NCBI GenBank assembly: GCA_032433595.1 | Contig: JASWJB010000023.1 | Span: 124,001 to 188,000, forward strand | DNA: 64,000 bases | Reading direction: 5' to 3' | Origin: Conoideocrella luteorostrata | Lineage: Eukaryota > Ascomycota > Sordariomycetes > Hypocreales > Clavicipitaceae | Part shown: one piece after another, positions 1 to 11,576 of the stretch | Layout: each line of letters begins with the position of its first letter | Position numbering within the stretch: position 1 is the stretch's first letter | Made by a program: the position numbers and the translations under genes | The notes under the pieces: generated by a model | What the model was told of the DNA's origin: nothing | Seen by the model: only the letters and a program-made list of their open reading frames with translations | Database searches by the model: none

Positions 1-264
1 GCCCCAAGGAGCATCCGGCTTCAAATTTCTTGAGTTAATCTGCCTCGCAACGTGTCGCAAGGGGTCAGCAAATTGAGCGTTCTTCTCAAGTGACCATGCC
101 GATCGGACTTCTTGGCTGAGAGGGTAGGCTGCCTCTACTTCTGCTCTGACACGGAGTTGGCCATCATAATCTTTACCGTCGACCTGACTCAAAGCTGTTT
201 CCAAGGCGCTGCTGAAGGCGTTTACGCGCTGGCGCTCCTCGGCGGTAAGAAGTTTTCTCGGCAT
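1..264 (-). CDS. Partial hypothetical protein, N-terminus only (runs off the left edge)
   Basis: An ATG at 262-264 on the minus strand opens 88 codons without a stop up to the window edge. The peptide begins MPRKLLTAEERQRVNAFSSA and is charged and helix-prone, with no signal peptide. I do not recognise a family. It is probably the first exon or the start of a real gene because the frame stays open across the whole edge and codon use is balanced, but 88 codons could occur by chance. It points away from the chitinase gene, about 1.08 kb from that gene's 3' end. Confidence 0.5.
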   Translation of the reverse strand, partial: MPRKLLTAEERQRVNAFSSALETALSQVDGKDYDGQLRVRAEVEAAYPLSQEVRSAWSLEKNAQFADPLRHVARQINSRNLKPDAPWG

Positions 265-1340
265 GTTCGAAAAAGAACGAGAATATGTGGTACCAGGCGC
301 GAAGGGCTGAGGTGGACGGTAGAATGCCGGTGTGTTCCCTGAGAAAGGTTTACAAAGTAGACAGGAAATCCTCCAAACGCAGATGGGATGAGAGGCCAAG
401 GCAGGTTCGGTGTAGCGCAGAAACCGCATTAAATCTCACGTGTCGTTGCTTTACTAGAGGATCTGCAGCGGGCTCGGGCATTGCATTGTGAGAGGAGAAT
501 AAGTTTTGCGCTTTGGCGGGGACGATGACTATTTAACACTAGCCATCCCCTGGATCGTCCAAAATAAGCAACGAAGTGGTCCGCAGCAGCGGAGTGGGGG
601 GGTCCGAGCGGGAGAGCCGCACTGATGGTCAATCGGGTTGTTATTGACGATGATCTCCCCTCTGCTATCTCGCGCGTGTGTGCGTGCAGCTAACCATGGT
701 TACGCCCCACCACCTGTTACGTAAACTACATCCATACGCTACAGACGCACAAAGCCCTAGCTAGCACTGGTAGTTTATCGCGTAATTCATAGAACGGGTA
801 CGGAGGCATGACAAAATTATTTGATACGTACTCGAGCTCGGAATCCGTCAGAGATTGTAGAGAAACCCGGATTGCATGGAAATACAAAGAGAGTATGTGT
901 CACACAAAAAATGGCGTAGCCAGAGGCCACTTTTCATGTGTAGGTATGACCCTTAAAATGGCTCATACTTTCCTGTGACAGTATGCTGTGAGTGTCTTGA
1001 TACCATTTTACACACGAACAGCTACGGTTATCCGATAAGTAGAATTGTCCTTGTCTTCTGGCTATTCTGACGAGGGATTGAACTGCTATTTACCACTGGG
1101 TTCCGTCACTAGATATCGTTCTCAGAGGTCATCCTCGGCTTCATTTATCCAAGATTATCGTGTGGTCAGACCTCTAGCTTCGACCTTGACTGTGGCGTTC
1201 ACCCAGTCTTCCAAAATATCGTCGGGCGTGTGATTCCCTGCGACATCCAAAATTTCGAAGCCCAACAGAATACAAAAATGAACCAAAAAAAAAAAAAACG
1301 GCAAACAAATGATCAAGAGGCGGACAAAAAGAAATAATTC
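265..1340. other. Intergenic region, no gene seen
   Basis: This stretch holds the 5' flank of the edge gene and the 3' flank of the chitinase gene. Only short chance reading frames occur. A poly-A run lies near 1280-1300. At about 1042-1085 there is a degenerate piece of the dispersed repeat whose terminal block reads GAATTGTCCTTGT ... GACGAGG; better copies lie near 8.8, 40.6, 41.7 and 59.3 kb. Confidence 0.5.
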
Positions 1341-4300
1341 TCAATCGCGGGTATTACCGGGCTGCCACTTCAACTTGTCGACATTGTTGAGGAAGAAATT
1401 AACATCGTCGCGCAGTTGTTCGAGATGGGGGACACCAGCCGCCACAGCAGCAGGGATCTCGTCAAAAATTGTCCCGTGAGCCATTGTAATGAACGAGACC
1501 GCCTTGTTGGAAACAGCCGTTCGCATTGCAGGAACGAATTCGAGCCAAATAGCTTTGATACCTTTGAGCTCTGGAATATAGCTATCCATATAGCCAATCT
1601 CGGCAGTGAGCTGTTGCAAGGATTCTCGCTCAGTGATCTCGGAGTAGGCATCATTCATGTAACTAAAGACGGCGAAAACCTGTAGTTGTGACGAATCAGT
1701 TATCATATCGCACATCCGGGCCACCAATTCACTCGAATTTAGTAAAAAAGGTCCGGTGGCGTTGAGGGAAATTGATCGACGGTAAAATAAAAATAAAAAA
1801 CTTACATTTTGCAGCATACTCGAAATATGCTGAGCTTCGGTAACCTTGCCGCCAAGTGCCTTCTTGATACTTGTTCTCAACGTCTTTTCTGAAATGGGAT
1901 TTTTTAAGCTAAACAGCTTACCCTTGATCCAGTTGATACGATCTTGGACCAGAAGCAGATTCTTCATGTTGCCCCAGTCGCCAATGGCACTCATTATACG
2001 ACCAGCAGGGGTATTAGCGGGCGGCACCCAGTTTGAAGGAACACCAGTCAAGCCTTGGACATTCGCAACAATAGGCGGAAGGTTTGCGGAAGATGGGTAG
2101 ATCTTGCTCCAACCATCGTAAAGCTTATCTTCCACCAGCTTGGCTGCCGTTAACACTGGCGTGACGCTGACGCCGCTCAAAGGAACATTGGGAAGAATTC
2201 CGGTAATGGCGGTTTCGAGAAACTGCTTTATTATCTGGATCTCGAAGAAGTGTTCCGCCTGTAGTCCCTTGGAGGCGAGATCAGCGATTTTGTGGAAAGA
2301 GAGAATAATGTTTCGGCACTGGAGGTTGTCTTTCATGAATGCACCCTTCAGAGCCATCTCAGCCAACCCTCCCCCCAAGCGGAATAGCCAGGCTCGTTTG
2401 TCTCCCGTTGGGTACGGGGCGGAGTCCCAAATGAGGGTCTTGGCAATCATTTGTAGCTCCTGAGTCCTGGGGAGTCCGGGTCTAGGTCTCCCTGCTCGCC
2501 CGTCGAGCTCGTTAAAGTTGTGATCGTTCTCATCGCTGGCATAGGAATCCGCGATTGATCGTTTACTCCAGCCGCTGACCACAGGTCCAAGATCGTCTTC
2601 ACAGTAACCTTCTTCCTCGCAGGGATTATCGTCGCATTTGTATTCTTCAACTAGAGCATCGCCATTGGGCGTACAGCACAGCGACTTTTGGCGCCACCAG
2701 TTGCAGCTATCAAATGTCCCGCCTTTGGAGCTGGTCGTGAGCGTGATTTCGGTTTTGGAACAGGTATTATCGGCACAATCACCTTGACCGACCCAATGGC
2801 AATTTGATACGGGCATAGGTCGATTGGCCTTGCAACAGTACGCCTGTCCTTCTCCATCCTTGTCGGAAAAGGCATACGCAGCCTTTTTCTCATCTGGATG
2901 ACACGCTCCATTAAAATTGGTCCAACGGCAACCATCCAGCAGCTTTTCAAACTTGTCTGCCCGGCAGCAAAACGCCTTGCCGCCGCGACTGCAACGTTTG
3001 TTTCCACTAGACTCCCCTGGCCAGCCACCCCAGCTCGACCCGGTCACTTTGACCTCACCTCCGTGGCACTGGCCGTTGCAGTCACCACCGCTCCCACGCC
3101 AAGTACAGTCCCTCAAGCCCGAGGACTTGGGACAGCAAATGATGTTACCGCATTGTGTATCCTCTGAGTCTGAGCATTTGCCAGCACCGTCACGTCCCAT
3201 TTGAATGTAGCCCGTCTCGCACATCCGAGTGTGCTCGTTTTCCTCATAGTAACAATTATTCCCGAACGTTGCCGCGACTTCGGCAGCCTTGGCTGTGGAC
3301 TTTTTGTTTTGCAAAGATCCGATAGATTTCCTTCCTGTCAAGGCTCTGTGAGCCGTGAAGTCGTAGTCGTCTATGAGAAAAGACAGGTCAGTGATATGGT
3401 CGCAAAAACGTGTGATGAAATTGCAATTGCAATTACCTAGGTCGGAAGCCCAAATAAGGGAACCTGAGAATCCAACTTTCTTAGCCCAGCTGATCTTGTC
3501 TGCAAAGGTGTCCGCGTCGTCGTATGAGATCCATTGGTCTTTGTCAAACGTCATGTACTTAACAGCAGCGTCCTTGTCGTATATAGGCTTGAGGTCTTTG
3601 TTTTTGCTCAAGATATCTTGAACTTCATAATACGCAAGATCTGTCATAGATTGGGATAAGTACGTGTGACCCGATGTCAGAAATGATCCATCATCGCGGA
3701 CTTACAGCCACTGGTTCCTGTGCACACTCCTGGTTTGGCTCCGCTACTGAACAAACAGCCTGGTGTTGTGCAAGAGGGATCTGCCAAGGTAAAAGCTCTA
3801 CCGTAGAACCCAAACCCCACAGCAATTTTGGACGGCGGGATTTTTGCCCGCCAGAAGAGCTCGGCGGCTAGTTGAATCTCCGTCAAATTCGTATGGCCTT
3901 GGACTTTAGACCCAATAGGATTGGTGCTGTCCCATACGCCGTGCAAATCATAAGACATCTACAAAACGCCTCATATCAGTATGGAAAGGATTTTTTGAAA
4001 TGAAATTATTTAGGATTGGGAATTGCGTTCCGGGCTTACGAGATTGATCCAGTCGGCCCACTTGACCAACTGGGGAAGATCGAACCAGCGCAGATACCAG
4101 TACGACGATGGAGCTGTAAAGGTGATGCCGAGCTCCTGTCCAGAGGCGTCAAAGCTCTGTCTCAGTGTCTGCAACAAAAGCGGATAAGTTACAACATCGT
4201 CCGGCTGGCCGCCTCTGTCCGGAGCTCCAGGATACTCCCAGTCAATGTCAACGCCATCGTAGCCATACGTGTTCAGAAACTTGAGGACATTGATGGCGAA

Positions 4301-5361
4301 TTTTTGACGATAGGCAGAACTACGGGCAATATTTCCAAATACTGGCTGAGTTGCAGTGCCATTGTCGGAGAACGTCCATCCGCCGAGACTGACAAAGATT
4401 TGCAGACTAGGGTTGGTCTTTTTCAAGTCGGCCACCTCTTGAAAGATACGAGCAGGGGTAGCAGAATCCATTGTGGTAATCTCAAAGCTGTTAGGATCAA
4501 CATATGCGAAGGCATAGTTCAAATGCGTGAGAGCATCCGCTGTGACCTGGTGAGCAACTTATGCTGTGAAGAGCGAGCTCCGCCATCGGGCACATACCAG
4601 GCAGGTCCCTTGCAGAAGTTTGATGACATTTCGATCGGTCGCTCCAAGCTTCATAATAACCGATTACTGTGCAACTTCATGTGAGTAACAAGAAGGGGTT
4701 CTCGCATATCTGGCGATCGGCCAGAGCTTACCCTTTGATAGCGGGTCACCGGACCCAGCAGGAGGTTTTGGGTGCTCGACACAGTTCGACTGACATTTGC
4801 CGGTGCAAAACTCTTAGGATCACATTGTCAGTTTGAGTGATCTATAGTAAGCCTGCGGAGTGGTGTTGAGTGGAATACCTTTAGTCGTGCCGCAGAATCC
4901 AAACTCAGAGCAACAAGTGTTTAGCGGGCACTTTACGTTGGGAGGATCTGAGAACTGTCCGCACTCCGCATGAGAGTTGCAGTTGCTGATACATCCCTTG
5001 CCACAGTATGTCGGACCGTAGCCGCAGTTGCCGGATTCTGTATCCCGATCAGCATCCTTGTTGTGTATCGGCATTACCAGGAACCAGAAATATACATACC
5101 ACCGCAACATGCACCATTGTGGCATGGCCCTTGGAGCTGAGATCAGTAACAGTCTTCAGTATATTGCACATGACGAAAGCTTCGCCACTTACTTCCAGGA
5201 CCACATGTGTAATCCTCGCGCTTGAAAGGCTGGTACTCCTGTAAGTATCTCGAGCGTCGTTCCAACGCTGAGAATCGCTTATAAGAGTCAACATGAGAAT
5301 ATCTGTGGCTTGCAAGAACAAGACCGGCAAGTGTAGTCAAGAAGATGAGAGAGAGTTTCAT
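1341..5361 (-). CDS. Secreted GH18 chitinase, subgroup C (killer-toxin alpha-like), with two hevein-type chitin-binding modules
   Basis: Hydrolyses beta-1,4 links of chitin outside the cell. Ten exons fit consensus splice sites: 5361-5193, 5129-5100, 5037-4879, 4812-4732, 4666-4598, 4539-4040, 3958-3706, 3640-3437, 3370-1806, 1679-1341. Exon lengths sum to exactly 1123 codons including the stop (1122 aa). Residues 1-18 are a signal peptide (MKLSLIFLTTLAGLVLA). Two tandem ChtBD1 modules lie at about 54-88 and 103-130. The GH18 barrel is about 147-500, with SLGGW and the catalytic DGVDIDWE (Glu about 271), then MSYDLHG. A Cys-rich stretch (528-745) holds three similar units opening with C-x-W (577, 636, 679) and each followed by a CC pair; the last 375 residues match no domain I know. 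Two introns (66 and 126 nt) leave the frame open, so they are easily missed. The first acceptor is a non-standard AAG, chosen because it restores CGPG-RPCHNGACCG. The ATG is chosen for its signal peptide; a TATATA motif at 5450-5456 fits. It is divergent from the LysM gene. Confidence 0.93.
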
Positions 5362-6422
5362 GTTGGCAAGCTCAAGTGCCGGCAATAGTCCGGTTACATA
5401 ACTCGGACTCTTTCAGGCGAAGTGAGAAAGAGTGACGCCATGCCACGTGTATATATCAACTTTTGTTTCTGCAGAGTAGATAGCCATTTATTTTCATAAG
5501 TTCCGTGACCTCTTACGCTCATCTAAGATACATTGAGACCATCGGCACCATGGACCTTGCGCCTCAACAAGGTCCGGCTCCTTCAATGTGGGCCCTGTTG
5601 GTCCATTTAATTACTCTTCTCTGCCCGTCGTTTGACTTTTTCAGTAACGCCGAGCCAACAGCAACATCGGGCACGCCTGTGGATGACTGAAGCTCTATCA
5701 TGTGTGAGAAATGTTGAGCAAGCGGGGGGTGGTCGAGCGCTTTGGCCACGTGAAGTTGGCTTTTGACTCTTGACCCTCCTCGGACATGTCCAATTGTGGT
5801 CAAACAGACCCCTTGATCTGCATTGGCGCTTACCTTTCACTGCATAGATATTGATTTTGTGGAACCTCTCCAACAGCGCCGGGGTGACGACCAACAAGAC
5901 TGGGTCCAACTCGCCACTTTCAGCTACTAACGTAACTTAAGGTTTATGTGCGCGGAAATTAGCTTTCTACATCCTGTTTGCCGTTGATACATGTGCTAAT
6001 CATCAGCCGCAGCCGGTTCGGCCATTGCCAAAAAGGGAACAATCGCCAAGACTCGTAAAATTGCGACTTTCTTATCTTGGCCACCTTCATGATTATCTCC
6101 ACGTTTCACAAATGGACCCGCCGTCGTTGGCTACGAAAAGTTGGCGTTCTATGTTGGGAAGGGATTAAAAATAGATGTTTTTCTCCTCTTATGTCTCGGC
6201 TTGTGATCATCACGGCGTCGACTCATGCGGCGAAAGACGGGGCTTGCTTGCGGATCTGATCAGGTTTTTTTCTTTCCCCGGCAGAGCAGAGCTATTTTCG
6301 TACTTATCCGTCGGCACCGTTTCCCGTCTTACTCTTCAAGTGTTTTCTACCCTTTCTTTCTGTTCTCCAAAACTCACGTTGAACCACAAACCTCATTCTG
6401 CCATAACGGACGGCATACAAAC
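5362..6422. promoter_or_regulatory. Shared divergent promoter region of the chitinase and LysM genes
   Basis: These 1061 bp separate the two start codons. A TATATA motif at 5450-5456 on the minus strand sits about 90 bp before the chitinase ATG, next to a CCACGTG E-box-like hexamer (5443-5448). The short reading frames inside have no matching partner exons, so I see no third gene. Co-regulation of the pair is inferred from the head-to-head layout only. Confidence 0.6.
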
Positions 6423-8541
6423 ATGTTTGTGTCACGAAACTTGGCGTGTCTGCTTTACGCTTTGCCTATAGCCCTTGGGCAGCAATTCAAGGACTACACC
6501 TTTCCCCACAAGAGTCTGGGGTTAAGTGCAAAATGCTTCGGAGCAGTCAACACCACGGTCACGTCGTGCCCGGGTTGGCTAGTTGAGAATACCGGACTGT
6601 GAGTTCCTAACCAGCCCCCAAATTAGAGAGGACAAGAAGAAGAAAATTGCCGTTTCTGATACAATAAAATCTCGGGTGTCAGTCATTCGTCCAGCTTTGA
6701 ACTTTTAGACGCAACAAGTCTCCAAACTCTCTGCGAAAGCACATGCCAGGATGACCTGTCCAAGTTGAGAGACTTGATTGCCACGTCTTGCACTGCGCCT
6801 CAAGATGTCATGGTTCCGCCGAGCAAAGTCGCGTATCCAGGTACGTCAAGTGTCTCCCCTTGGAAGAAGTTGCAGTTGCTAACACATAGGCAACAGCAAC
6901 ATTTATAATTGATCGAATCATGTTTGCAGCGGGAATTTCTTGCCTCAAAGACTCGTACATACTCCCCAGGTCTCTTCTACCTGTGAAGCTATGAGCCAGC
7001 GGCTGACGTTGTTTCCACAGGGCCAGCGGCAAGTACTGTGACTCGATTGCGGCAGTGCAGCTGAACCAGACTGGGCCACCTTCCAAAGCGCAGAACTGCT
7101 CGGGGTGTGCTATTGCGGTGCAAGCCAAGCAGCTTGGGTCACCTTTTGGTTACAACTCTGCCGCAGCTTCAGCATTTGCCTACACCACCTCGAGCTGTGC
7201 AGAAAACACGTATAGCTACGTCGTTCCGACCACGTATGCACTCAACTCCACGACAGGGGGTCCTCCGCCGGCACCAAGCTGCGCAAGCGGCAAGAAATAC
7301 GTGCGCAAGGAGAATGACAGCTGCAATACAATTGCCGGTGCCCAGAACGTCTCTACCGAGGCCCTCATCAGCGTGAATGGCCTAGATGTGAATTGCAACT
7401 CGATGCCGCCTGTGGGCGCTTCGCTTTGCATGCCTGCCACTTGCAATATTTACCAAGTACAGCCTGATGATAGCTGTTCCAGCATCGCCGCGGCAGCGAA
7501 TATCACTGTTAGCCAACTGCTAGCATGGAACCCAGTCATCAGTCCCGGATGCACGACGCTGACCGGCTGGGTCGGCAGATACATCTGTTTGAGCTCTCCT
7601 GTTGGCACGGTGCGGGTTGAAGACGGCCGTGCCGTCACCACGGAAGCGCCTGTGCCGACCAATACCCAAGGAGGCTCCAATACTCATTGCGGACAGTGGT
7701 ATACCATCCGCTCCGGCGACACCTGCGCGTCCATCTCGCTCGCCTTCAGCATCTCTCTCGACGACTTTTACTTCCTCAACTCAGGGGTGGATAAGAAGAC
7801 TTGCAACAACCTCTGGCTTGGTTATGCCTACTGCGTCAAGGCAGTCGGTAACATAGAGACCTACACTGGCTATCCCATCTCTGTGCCCTCTACAACCTTT
7901 GCGAAGCCGCCACCTGAGACTCCTGCCCCCATCCCATCCTTCAATCCTCCTCCTCTCTTACCACGCGCCCCAGGCACTCTTGATGGATGCGATTTATACA
8001 AAAATGCCTACCCAGAGAGCCTTACGGCTAACGACCCTGACATAAACAGCTGTCTCATCTGGGCCACCCATGGAGACATCACCTTGACACAACTCAAGCG
8101 ATGGAATCCTAGCCCGAAGGATAAGAACGACGACTGTTTTGTGACCGCGCAGTACAGCTATTGCGTTCTCAAAGAAGATGACATGAATGGTAAAAACTGG
8201 GAATTCTCTCCGTTTTGCTGTGCATTGGTTCAAAACAAATGCTAACCAGAAGTCTTCGCTTTGCATTTCCAGATCCTTTGTCAATCTATACCCCCACTGC
8301 CACAGCAACTAATCCTACATCAACCACAGGCACTCCCACCGGCACCACACCGCCAGCAGAGACGCAGCCGGGTGCTATCAAGGATTGCAAGAAGTGGCAT
8401 GTTGTCCAGAGCGGAGACGGATGCTATGACCTTGCTCAGGCCAATCATATTTCGCTGAATGACTTTTACAAATGGAACCCCGGAGTCGGGTCAAACTGCG
8501 AGCATCTATGGTTGGGCTACGCCGTGTGCGTTGGCGTGTAA
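6423..8541 (+). CDS. Secreted multi-LysM chitin-binding protein
   Basis: LysM modules bind chitin or chito-oligosaccharides; secreted fungal LysM proteins shield hyphae from chitinases or hide chitin from a host. Five exons fit: 6423-6598, 6695-6840, 6897-6954, 7021-8189, 8273-8541, summing to 606 codons (605 aa). Residues 1-19 are a signal peptide. An N-terminal Cys-containing region (about 35-200) resembles the one found in large fungal LysM proteins. LysM-like modules lie at about 216-264, 268-317, 349-400, 452-512 (degenerate) and 552-604, with typical features such as GDTCASIS, LDDFYFLN and NLWLGYAYCV. A Pro-rich linker separates modules 3 and 4. The last intron is hidden inside an open frame but has a perfect branch site (GCTAAC) and CAG acceptor. 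Its neighbour on the other strand is a subgroup C chitinase, a pairing known from several fungi. Confidence 0.93.
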
Positions 8542-8696
8542 GTTGGTTGTCCCATGTAAGATTTTGTGTCCAGTGCTATTGTCGGACAAAACAACAAGTA
8601 TATTTACTAGACTTTTTGATTTCACCCACCATTTTTTCTCCTCCTCACTATTCCTAGTTCTCTATCCTATGTCCATTTTTTGGAGGTGGTTTTTCT

Positions 8697-9570
8697 TAAG
8701 GAGATCTTTTCAACCTAGAAGATTATCACAAGTGAGCAGTTATGAATGTCTGATCATTGGAATTGTTATTGTCTTCTAGCTAATTGACGAGGAATTAGAC
8801 CTCTTCTTATAGATGGATTCTAGCTGGTCATTGAATTCGTCATCGTCAGACGCATCGTTTCAGAGGCGTCAGACGCGTCAGAGGCGGTGTTTCCAGACTC
8901 TCTGAGACGTCGCATAATAATATAACTAGTTCCTGTGACAGTCTTGCTGGCTATTTTTTTAGTCCCCTTGTTACCTCTGCGTATGCTGGAAATAGCGGTT
9001 AACCTATTTTACATTTATTGTTTCTTAAATTTTAAGCATTAAACATAACTAATATTGCACTAAGATTAGCAATTTATAGGGTTACTCGCTGCTTAATTCT
9101 AATCTAGTTACTTTAACAAACTTTAATGCTGGAAGAAGCACAGGGCTTCGGGTGACGAGGGTATCGATACCGGAAGGTGAGGCAAAACAACAAGCAAAAC
9201 AATTCAATTCGTCTAATCTCTGTTATCTAAGAGAAGAAGAAGAGAAAGAGGAATGCCCCTGAGCGTGCCGTACAAAAGAGGTGTGCTAGGTGGCCACGTG
9301 ACGTTTATGTAATTGCTTGTACGCCTGACGAAGGGTTCCAACAAATGCGTCTTTGTCACAGAATATTGTGAATCGCTGCAAAGTCCGTTAACTCCAGTAA
9401 CACCATTACTTCCGATATTTCCTACCAGTCAAACTAGCTAGAATTCATCTATAAGAGAGGTCTAATTCCTCGTCAGAGTAGCTAGAATACAAGGACAATT
9501 CCACATATCAGACATCCATAGCTGCTCACTTGTGATAATCTTTTAGGTTAAAATGATCTCCTTCAAACTA
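8697..9570. repeat. Inverted pair of the TGTCA...TGACA repeat, interrupted by a solo LTR
   Basis: The left arm (about 8697-8830) is the reverse complement of the right arm (about 9437-9570) over some 125 bases with scattered mismatches. Both arms carry the blocks TCACAAGTGAGCAG and GACGAGGAATTAGACCTC. Unlike other copies in the window, the homology continues past the TGTCA end into the flank (AGATTATCACAAG), so this is either a fold-back element or two copies that were inverted together. The interior holds no gene, only AT-rich sequence and the solo LTR at 9130-9343. Confidence 0.7.
9130..9343 (-). mobile_element. Solo LTR, family A, target duplication AATGC
   Basis: Read on the minus strand it starts TGTTGGAACCC and ends TTCTTCCA, the TG...CA ends of an LTR. 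The 5 bp AATGC occurs on both sides (9125-9129 and 9344-9348). It closely resembles the copy at 52177-52396. No internal retrotransposon sequence is present. Confidence 0.85.
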
Positions 9571-9626
9571 ATCGGGAGCAAAAATTGCAGTACATTTGCA
9601 CGTAACTACCTATACTATTGGGCTTC

Positions 9627-10630
9627 TCATGATCTAGATCTTCTGATTCGCTTTTTGCCATAATGTATCTCGTCAACATGCCTTTTGAGCTGATCACTAC
9701 GAATAATCTTCTCGCATACTGGACAAGCTTTTCGACATCTAATTATACCATTGGAAGGATCGTTCGCAAAATCTTTATGCTTGCCCAAGACGTGAAATTC
9801 CATATCTTTCTTGTTCGGAAATCGTAAATCACAGGTAGTGTAGCCTTGTAAGCCAGCCACACATTGTACCTGCGGATTATGTTTCTGCTTTATATGCTTC
9901 CTGAGTGGGTAGTTAGTTTCAGCCCAATTTTTGAACTTATAATAGCCACATGCAAGATATGCACTTACGTTAAATCCGACGGTCGAGGAAAATCCCTATC
10001 ACACCCAGAATAGTCACATTTTAGCCGATATTTATCAAGTTCTGTCGACTGACGATGCATTTCCCGGCTCGGATCCCGCAATAAATTTTCTTCATTTGTC
10101 TTCATTTGAGACAGATCTGCTTAGAGATGTTAGTAACTGTACTTAAATATGGACGCTCTAGCTAGAGGAAAATTGTTACAGTAGTCGTTGCTAGAGAGTT
10201 CAAATGAACTTTGCGTGAAGCTATTGTTTTGGTAAACAGCTGTATTTGGAAATTCATGCAGGAAACTCCCACCTAGAGCCTATGTGCTCATGTGCTGGGA
10301 GTTGCCTGAAAAGTTTTCCGTCGATATAGTCCAGGGACTGGCGGTGTATGTACTGTCAACTGTATAAGACGCAGTGTCACAAAAAGGACTATTAAGGGTT
10401 GAGTTTCGACTAGTGTAAACATGACCAGGGTCAATACACAGCCCTGATAGGTTTGCTGCTGCGTGACCGAGATGTTGTGAGCTCGTTGCTAATGTGTCCA
10501 AGTCTGAAGAGGAAATATAGCTGTGTACTGAGTCACCGTATCCGTATACTGTCGGCTGATTATTTGGCAATGACCACGAGGCACCAGGAGCTCCTTCCTC
10601 GGACGAATGTACATCGCAAAGGGTCATCAT
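9627..10630 (-). pseudogene. C2H2 zinc-finger protein gene with a single in-frame TAG
   Basis: Three exons fit good splice sites: 10630-10180, 10116-9969, 9900-9627, summing to 291 codons. The first zinc finger spans the second intron: CDYSGCDRDFPRPSD, then KHIKQKH. A second finger is irregular (CVAGLQGYTTCDL...HVLGKH). A third reads CPVCEKIIRSDQLKRH. The tail KKRIRRSRS is basic and could be a nuclear signal. The N-terminal 150 residues are Ser/Thr/Gly-rich and low in complexity, as in fungal transcription factors. The only defect is a TAG at 10280-10282, a codon one C-to-T step from CAG. Either the gene is newly dead, or a shorter protein starts at an ATG in exon 2 (about 10104). Its DNA-binding role follows from the fold; the target is unknown. 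Confidence 0.7.
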
Positions 10631-11576
10631 GGAATGACCCCGTGTATGGCAGGATGTCTGAAGAATGGACCTAGTATCAAAACAATTGGTCCGTAATATG
10701 TGACGAATTTGCCCTATTCGAAGTATGTGTGACTATTCGTAAGTGTTCGTCACTCATAATCTCTGATGTGAATGACTCTTTTAGGACAAATATTTTGACG
10801 CGAGTAACTGGGACAGTAGACACTCATATGAGGTCATCATAAAGCGGATAGGGTAAAGATTATCTTTAAAGCTCTCGCATTTAGCTCTAAAGCGATCTTT
10901 TCCTTTTTCCATTTTAGCGCTGTCACATTTGAAAAGGCTGCAGTGTATGAATGTAAAGGCCTCGATCGTCATCGACTGCTACCATGAAACGCCATATCAA
11001 CAATATTTGCGTTGGGAGTGAATACAAATGATGTCATGCATTGGAGATCAAGCCTTATTACCTCATAAAGGCTGGTTTTCAACGGAATCTTGTCATGTTG
11101 GGCAAATATGGATGGCTGTTAGTTAGAAGAACACTAAACCTCGTCAGAAGCGGTCATGCTGTGGGGGGTGTGATGAAAGTACCGCCATCCAATAGTAAAG
11201 CCATGAGTGACGTGGGCTACGTGTCGGAATGAAAAGCCTGTCAGCACTAGTGGTGGGCGACCCAACTTGGAGGTCCAGTAGTTGGTGGGCGACCCAACGC
11301 TAGTGGTGGGCGACCCAAAGTAACGAGCAAACAGACGCTTCTGATAATTTTTTGTCGAGATGTCTCTCGAGCTCCGATTACTGTCATAGAATTGGTTGGT
11401 AGCAGGCATCGGTTTATAGACGACAAGCTCTGGCTATAAAATCTCTTCTTCTCGCTCCATTTCTGTTCACATCCAACAACAATCTCGAACAAAACAAAAA
11501 TATCACGCTGCATATTCTTTTGATTAAGCACTTCGGCTCACTTCTATTAGTTTTCAAGTCTAAATTTCCAAACACT
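10631..11576. promoter_or_regulatory. Upstream region of the deaminase-like gene with three copies of a 15-bp motif
   Basis: No gene is seen. At 11251-11319 the motif TGGTGGGCGACCCAA occurs three times in the same orientation, with starts at 11251, 11283 and 11304. A core-promoter-like CTATAAAATC lies at 11434-11443, about 135 bp before the ATG at 11577. The motif contains a near-palindrome, TTGGGTCGCCCA on the opposite strand, and could be a factor-binding site or part of a small repeat. Confidence 0.45.

Noticed and set aside
1370..3204. Plus-strand frames opposite the chitinase
   Set aside because: They are shadows of the long minus-strand exons and have no motifs.
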